From Demequina salsinemoris (lineage in GTDB: Bacteria; Actinomycetota; Actinomycetes; Actinomycetales; Demequinaceae), in NCBI RefSeq assembly GCF_000974805.1, contig NZ_BBQZ01000009.1, positions 1-44,209 of the forward strand: a stretch of DNA of 44,209 bases, in the 5' to 3' direction. The stretch's first letter is position 1. Each line of letters begins with the position of its first letter. Shown piece by piece: positions 43,919-44,209 of the stretch. Under the pieces are notes generated by a model. The model was not told where the DNA came from and made no database searches. It was given only the letters and a program-made list of their open reading frames with translations. A program made the translations under genes and the position numbers.

Positions 43919-44209
43919 GCCGCCCGCTCGGGCACGTGCCCATGCGAGGACCCCTCACGAGGCGTGGATCGATACCCGGACCGGGCCTTCGCCGCCACTC
44001 CAGGACCGGCCTCGGTCGCGGCCCTCTGCTCTGCTTCGGTCTCGAGTGCTGCGATGCCGCCGAGGATCGGGGTGCGGGCGGGGTCGATCGAGGGTGGCGG
44101 GATGAACCATACGCGCGGGCCGTCGACGCGGATGTCCCAGCCCTGGGCGTGGATGTCGTGGTGGCAGCGCGTGCACAGCATGACCCCGTTCGAGAGATCC
44201 GAACGTCCA
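43915..44209 (-). CDS. DUF222/HNH endonuclease family protein, C-terminal part
   Basis: Partial: the gene runs off the right edge of the window, so the N-terminal DUF222 region is missing. What remains is about 97 residues containing GRSDLSNGVMLCTRCHHDIHAQGWDIRV followed by PRVWFIPPPSIDP. This is the C-terminal HNH segment typical of the 13E12/REP-like DUF222 proteins that are multi-copy in actinobacteria. The metal-binding His/Cys residues are intact. The last 50 residues are an Ala/Glu-rich tail. Confidence 0.85.
   Translation of the reverse strand, partial: GRSDLSNGVMLCTRCHHDIHAQGWDIRVDGPRVWFIPPPSIDPARTPILGGIAALETEAEQRAATEAGPGVAAKARSGYRSTPREGSSHGHVPERAA

Overview
The window looks like a chromosomal segment of a high-GC Gram-positive actinobacterium, probably of the Micrococcales (genus not assignable from the sequence). 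The reasons are the GC content of roughly 70 percent, strong G/C third-position bias, frequent GTG starts, a complete argCJBDFRGH cluster, MetPS and LysE/LysG transporter pairs of the corynebacterial type, a LexA box of the CGAAC-N4-GTTCG type, and many genes with a TAnnnT -10 box only 6-7 nt before the start codon (leaderless transcripts). No phage, insertion sequence, CRISPR array or tRNA was seen.

Layout. 1-432 has no gene but holds three tandem TTGAC-type promoters firing leftward out of the window, as expected in front of an rRNA operon. 433-5510 (minus) holds tyrS, then a three-gene operon (M20 peptidase, GNAT acyltransferase, NSAR/OSBS-like enolase) that matches the known route converting D- to L-amino acids through N-succinyl intermediates, then a P-loop kinase divergent from a YbaK deacylase. 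6044-8393 holds an NlpC/P60-FG-GAP secreted protein and a membrane protein. 8440-17241 (minus) is the arginine biosynthesis operon argC-J-B-D-F-R-G-H with an ARG-box operator over the argC -10 and start, and a large hairpin between argG and argH. 17407-23016 holds lipoproteins, a quinone oxidoreductase, a drug-type MFS exporter, a GNAT protein and a NAGPA-type lipoprotein. 23150-30789 (plus) holds zwf-gnd, then a P-loop protein of the HPrK/PEPCK type (probably DUF4914) preceded by a switch-like structured leader, then a P2-type cation ATPase behind a large inverted repeat. 30906-37888 holds a sugar acetyltransferase, a CPA1 antiporter with an ACT protein, a LexA-controlled Rv2578c-type radical SAM protein, and several small unknowns separated by tandem repeats. 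38000-44209 holds LysE/LysG, a macrodomain protein with MetPS, an APH-like phosphotransferase, and the C-terminal end of a DUF222/HNH protein.

The strongest unexplained signal is a dispersed decamer, GGACGATGCG. I count 23 exact copies (14 on plus, 9 on minus) and five one-mismatch copies, against about 0.2 expected from base composition. Copies lie in intergenic DNA and in linkers, tails and loops of proteins, and one pair forms a perfect 20-bp palindrome. A second theme is short tandem repeats that begin exactly at stop codons (three cases). Other regulatory signals of note are the DUF4914 leader RNA, the LexA promoter, and the inverted repeat at the P-type ATPase.
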